This document shows, piece by piece, positions 62,527 through 64,000 of a DNA stretch of 64,000 nt. Both the position numbers and the translations under genes were made by a program. A model generated the notes under the pieces. The model searched no databases, had not been told where the DNA came from, and saw nothing but the letters and a program-made list of their open reading frames with translations. Origin of the DNA: Opitutia bacterium (lineage in GTDB: Bacteria > Verrucomicrobiota > Verrucomicrobiia > Opitutales > Opitutaceae); assembly GCA_947474365.1 (NCBI GenBank), contig CANJIU010000045.1:1-64000 (forward strand), in the 5' to 3' direction. Within the stretch, counting starts at the first letter, position 1, and the number at the start of each line of letters is the position of its first letter.

Positions 62527-63186
62527 ATGATCCGCGCCCTCATCTTTGATTTCGACGGACTCATCCTCGACACGGAAACCCCATTGATCGACGCCTATGC
62601 CGCCGTGCACGCCACCCACGGCGTGCCATTCGATCGCTCGGCGTTCCTGCGCAGCGTCGGGCACGCCGACTATGCCTTTGATCCCTGGCACGGGTTCAGT
62701 CCGCACGCCGATCGCGCGGCGCTGGAAACCGAACGGCGAGCCAGCAAAGACGCGCTGATGCTGCGCCAACCCATTCTTCCAGGGGTAGTCGCCCTTTTCG
62801 ATGGCGCCCGCGATCGTGGCCTTCACCTGGGCCTCGCCTCCAACTCGCCGCACAGCTGGGTCGATTCCCATCTCAAGCGCCTCGGGCTGTTCGAGCGTTT
62901 CGGTTTCATCGCGTGTCGGGAGGATGTGCCGTCGCCCAAGCCGGAGCCGGACCTCTACAAGCTCGTGTTGAACCGTTTCGGCCTCCGTGGCCATGAAGCG
63001 ATCGCCTTTGAGGACTCGCACACCGGTTCGCTCGCAGCCAAACGCGCGAATCTCTGGACCGTCGCCGCGCCGAACGAGTCTACGGCCCACCATGACTTCA
63101 CTCATGTGGATTTGTTGGTGCAGTCGCTGGCCGAGGCACCTCTGCCGGATCTGATTCGCCAGTTTGAACGCAATCTGCCGGTCTGA
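62527..63186 (+). CDS. HAD-IA family phosphatase (beta-phosphoglucomutase/sugar-phosphatase-like)
   Basis: The 219-residue enzyme begins with IFDFDGLILDTETP, motif I with both aspartates, followed by a small helical cap. LASNSP is motif II, SPKPEPDLY carries the motif III lysine and FEDSHTGSLAAKRA the motif IV acids. It probably dephosphorylates a sugar phosphate or acts as a phosphoglucomutase-like enzyme. It is encoded 47 bp after the transporter and 53 bp before a sulfatase. Confidence 0.93.
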   Translation: MIRALIFDFDGLILDTETPLIDAYAAVHATHGVPFDRSAFLRSVGHADYAFDPWHGFSPHADRAALETERRASKDALMLRQPILPGVVALFDGARDRGLHLGLASNSPHSWVDSHLKRLGLFERFGFIACREDVPSPKPEPDLYKLVLNRFGLRGHEAIAFEDSHTGSLAAKRANLWTVAAPNESTAHHDFTHVDLLVQSLAEAPLPDLIRQFERNLPV

Positions 63187-63239
63187 CCGTAACCACGCAT
63201 CGACTTCGTTCGTCGAATGGCCACGCTTCTCCCACCCCT

Positions 63240-64000
63240 ATGAAATTCCTGTCCCGTTGTCTTACCGGTGTGCTGCTGTGCGCCGGACTCGCATCCGTCC
63301 TTCACGCCGCCTCGCCCCAAAAGCCCAACGTCCTCTTCATCGCCATCGATGACTTGCGGGACTGGGTCGGCTACTTCGGCCACAATCCACAGGCGAAGAC
63401 ACCCAACTTCGACCGTCTGTCCAAGATGGGCGTCTCGTTCTCCCGCGCCTACTGCGCGTCGCCCGTGTGCAACCCGTCGCGCACCGCGCTCATGTCGGGC
63501 ATGCGTCCGTCCGTCACCGGCGTGTACGAGAACAACATCGATTTCCGCCCCATCGTCTCACCCGACAAGATGCTCACCACGGCGTTTCGAAACGCCGGTT
63601 ATTCGGTCACCGGGTCCGGCAAAATCTACCACGAATCCTACCGCCGCGACAGCGAATGGGACGACTACCTGCAAAAAGAAGGCGGCGATCCGAAGGTGCG
63701 GGGCGGCCAGAGCGACGGAGTCGGCGGCATCAAATTCGCACCGCTCGATTGCCGCGACGACGAGCTCGCCGACTGGAAAATCGCCGACTATGGCATCGCT
63801 GGTCTCGCGAAGAAACACGACAAACCGTTCTTCCTCGCGGTCGGCTTCCACAAGCCGCACATGCCCTGGAACGTCCCGCGCAAGTGGTTCGACCTGTTCC
63901 CGCTCGCGTCGATCAAGCTGCCGCCCCACCTCGAAAACGATCTCGACGACGTGCCGCCCGCCGGCGTGCGGATGGCGCATCCGGAGACCGACCACGTGCC
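63240..64000 (+). CDS. Secreted sulfatase, iduronate-2-sulfatase-like (3' end outside window)
   Basis: The first 253 residues are visible. A signal peptide (TGVLLCAGLASVLHA) precedes PNVLFIAIDDLRDWVGYFG, which carries metal-binding aspartates. The formylglycine motif is CNPSRTALMSG, with the cysteine at about residue 77. TGSGKIYH and FLAVGFHKPHMPW match iduronate-2-sulfatase-type enzymes rather than the arylsulfatase A group of the other copy. It is last on this strand in the window. Activity depends on a formylglycine-generating enzyme encoded elsewhere. Confidence 0.92.
   Translation, partial: MKFLSRCLTGVLLCAGLASVLHAASPQKPNVLFIAIDDLRDWVGYFGHNPQAKTPNFDRLSKMGVSFSRAYCASPVCNPSRTALMSGMRPSVTGVYENNIDFRPIVSPDKMLTTAFRNAGYSVTGSGKIYHESYRRDSEWDDYLQKEGGDPKVRGGQSDGVGGIKFAPLDCRDDELADWKIADYGIAGLAKKHDKPFFLAVGFHKPHMPWNVPRKWFDLFPLASIKLPPHLENDLDDVPPAGVRMAHPETDHV

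Noticed and set aside
1..64000. CRISPR arrays, rRNA, tRNA and insertion sequences
   Set aside because: I looked for regularly spaced repeats, cloverleaf-like segments and transposase motifs and saw none convincing, though a tRNA could be missed by eye.

Overview
The window looks like chromosomal DNA of a GC-rich verrucomicrobium, most likely Opitutaceae or a close relative. The signs are DUF1800/DUF1501 gene pairs, very large TonB-dependent receptors with an N-terminal carboxypeptidase-like domain, secreted sulfatases, Tat-exported sugar isomerase-like proteins, Gfo/Idh/MocA oxidoreductases, and the DUF4097 remnant. This placement rests on gene content alone; no rRNA or other marker gene is present.

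Positions 1 to about 8,010 are the end of an integrated mobile element. It carries a MobF/TrwC-type relaxase-helicase (cut by the window edge), a divergent small DNA-binding-like protein across a hairpin-rich candidate oriT, an orphan protein, an AbiEii-type nucleotidyltransferase toxin with its partner, two overlapping unknown genes, an excisionase-like protein and a tyrosine recombinase. The integrase end abuts a DUF1501 gene that stops after 191 codons, so the element appears to have inserted into the DUF1800-DUF1501 operon.

Positions 8,575 to 14,730 hold the giant DUF1800 surface protein (with a LamG-like domain embedded near its C-terminus), a decayed DUF4097 gene and a small TonB-C-domain protein. 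Positions 15,197 to 24,339 form a co-directional lipid-modification cluster: two fatty acid desaturases, a flavin-dependent oxidoreductase, DUF1365, two CFA-type methyltransferases, DUF1475, DUF2062 and DUF1295. Several of these genes overlap by four bases. The set resembles clusters that make methylated or furan fatty acids.

Positions 24,372 to 31,412 carry VOC proteins, a TPR protein, two tandem Tat-exported TIM-barrel proteins, an alginate-lyase-family enzyme and a MazEF-like pair with a perfect 14-bp palindrome over the antitoxin start. Positions 31,452 to 42,899 form a glycan-utilisation locus: two TonB-dependent receptors, a six-Asp-box sialidase-fold protein and a DHDPS/N-acetylneuraminate-lyase-family aldolase. 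It faces a regulator that joins an FCD effector domain to an AraC-type DNA-binding domain.

Positions 42,954 to 64,000 hold two sulfatases, a third receptor, genes fitting non-phosphorylative L-fucose/L-rhamnose catabolism (fuconolactonase-like amidohydrolase, SDR, Gfo/Idh), a lactate permease, a complete glcDEF glycolate/lactate oxidase operon, a secreted methyltransferase, an MFS transporter and a HAD phosphatase. The right half therefore reads as import and oxidation of sulfated, deoxy-sugar-rich polysaccharides. No rRNA, tRNA, CRISPR array or insertion sequence was seen.
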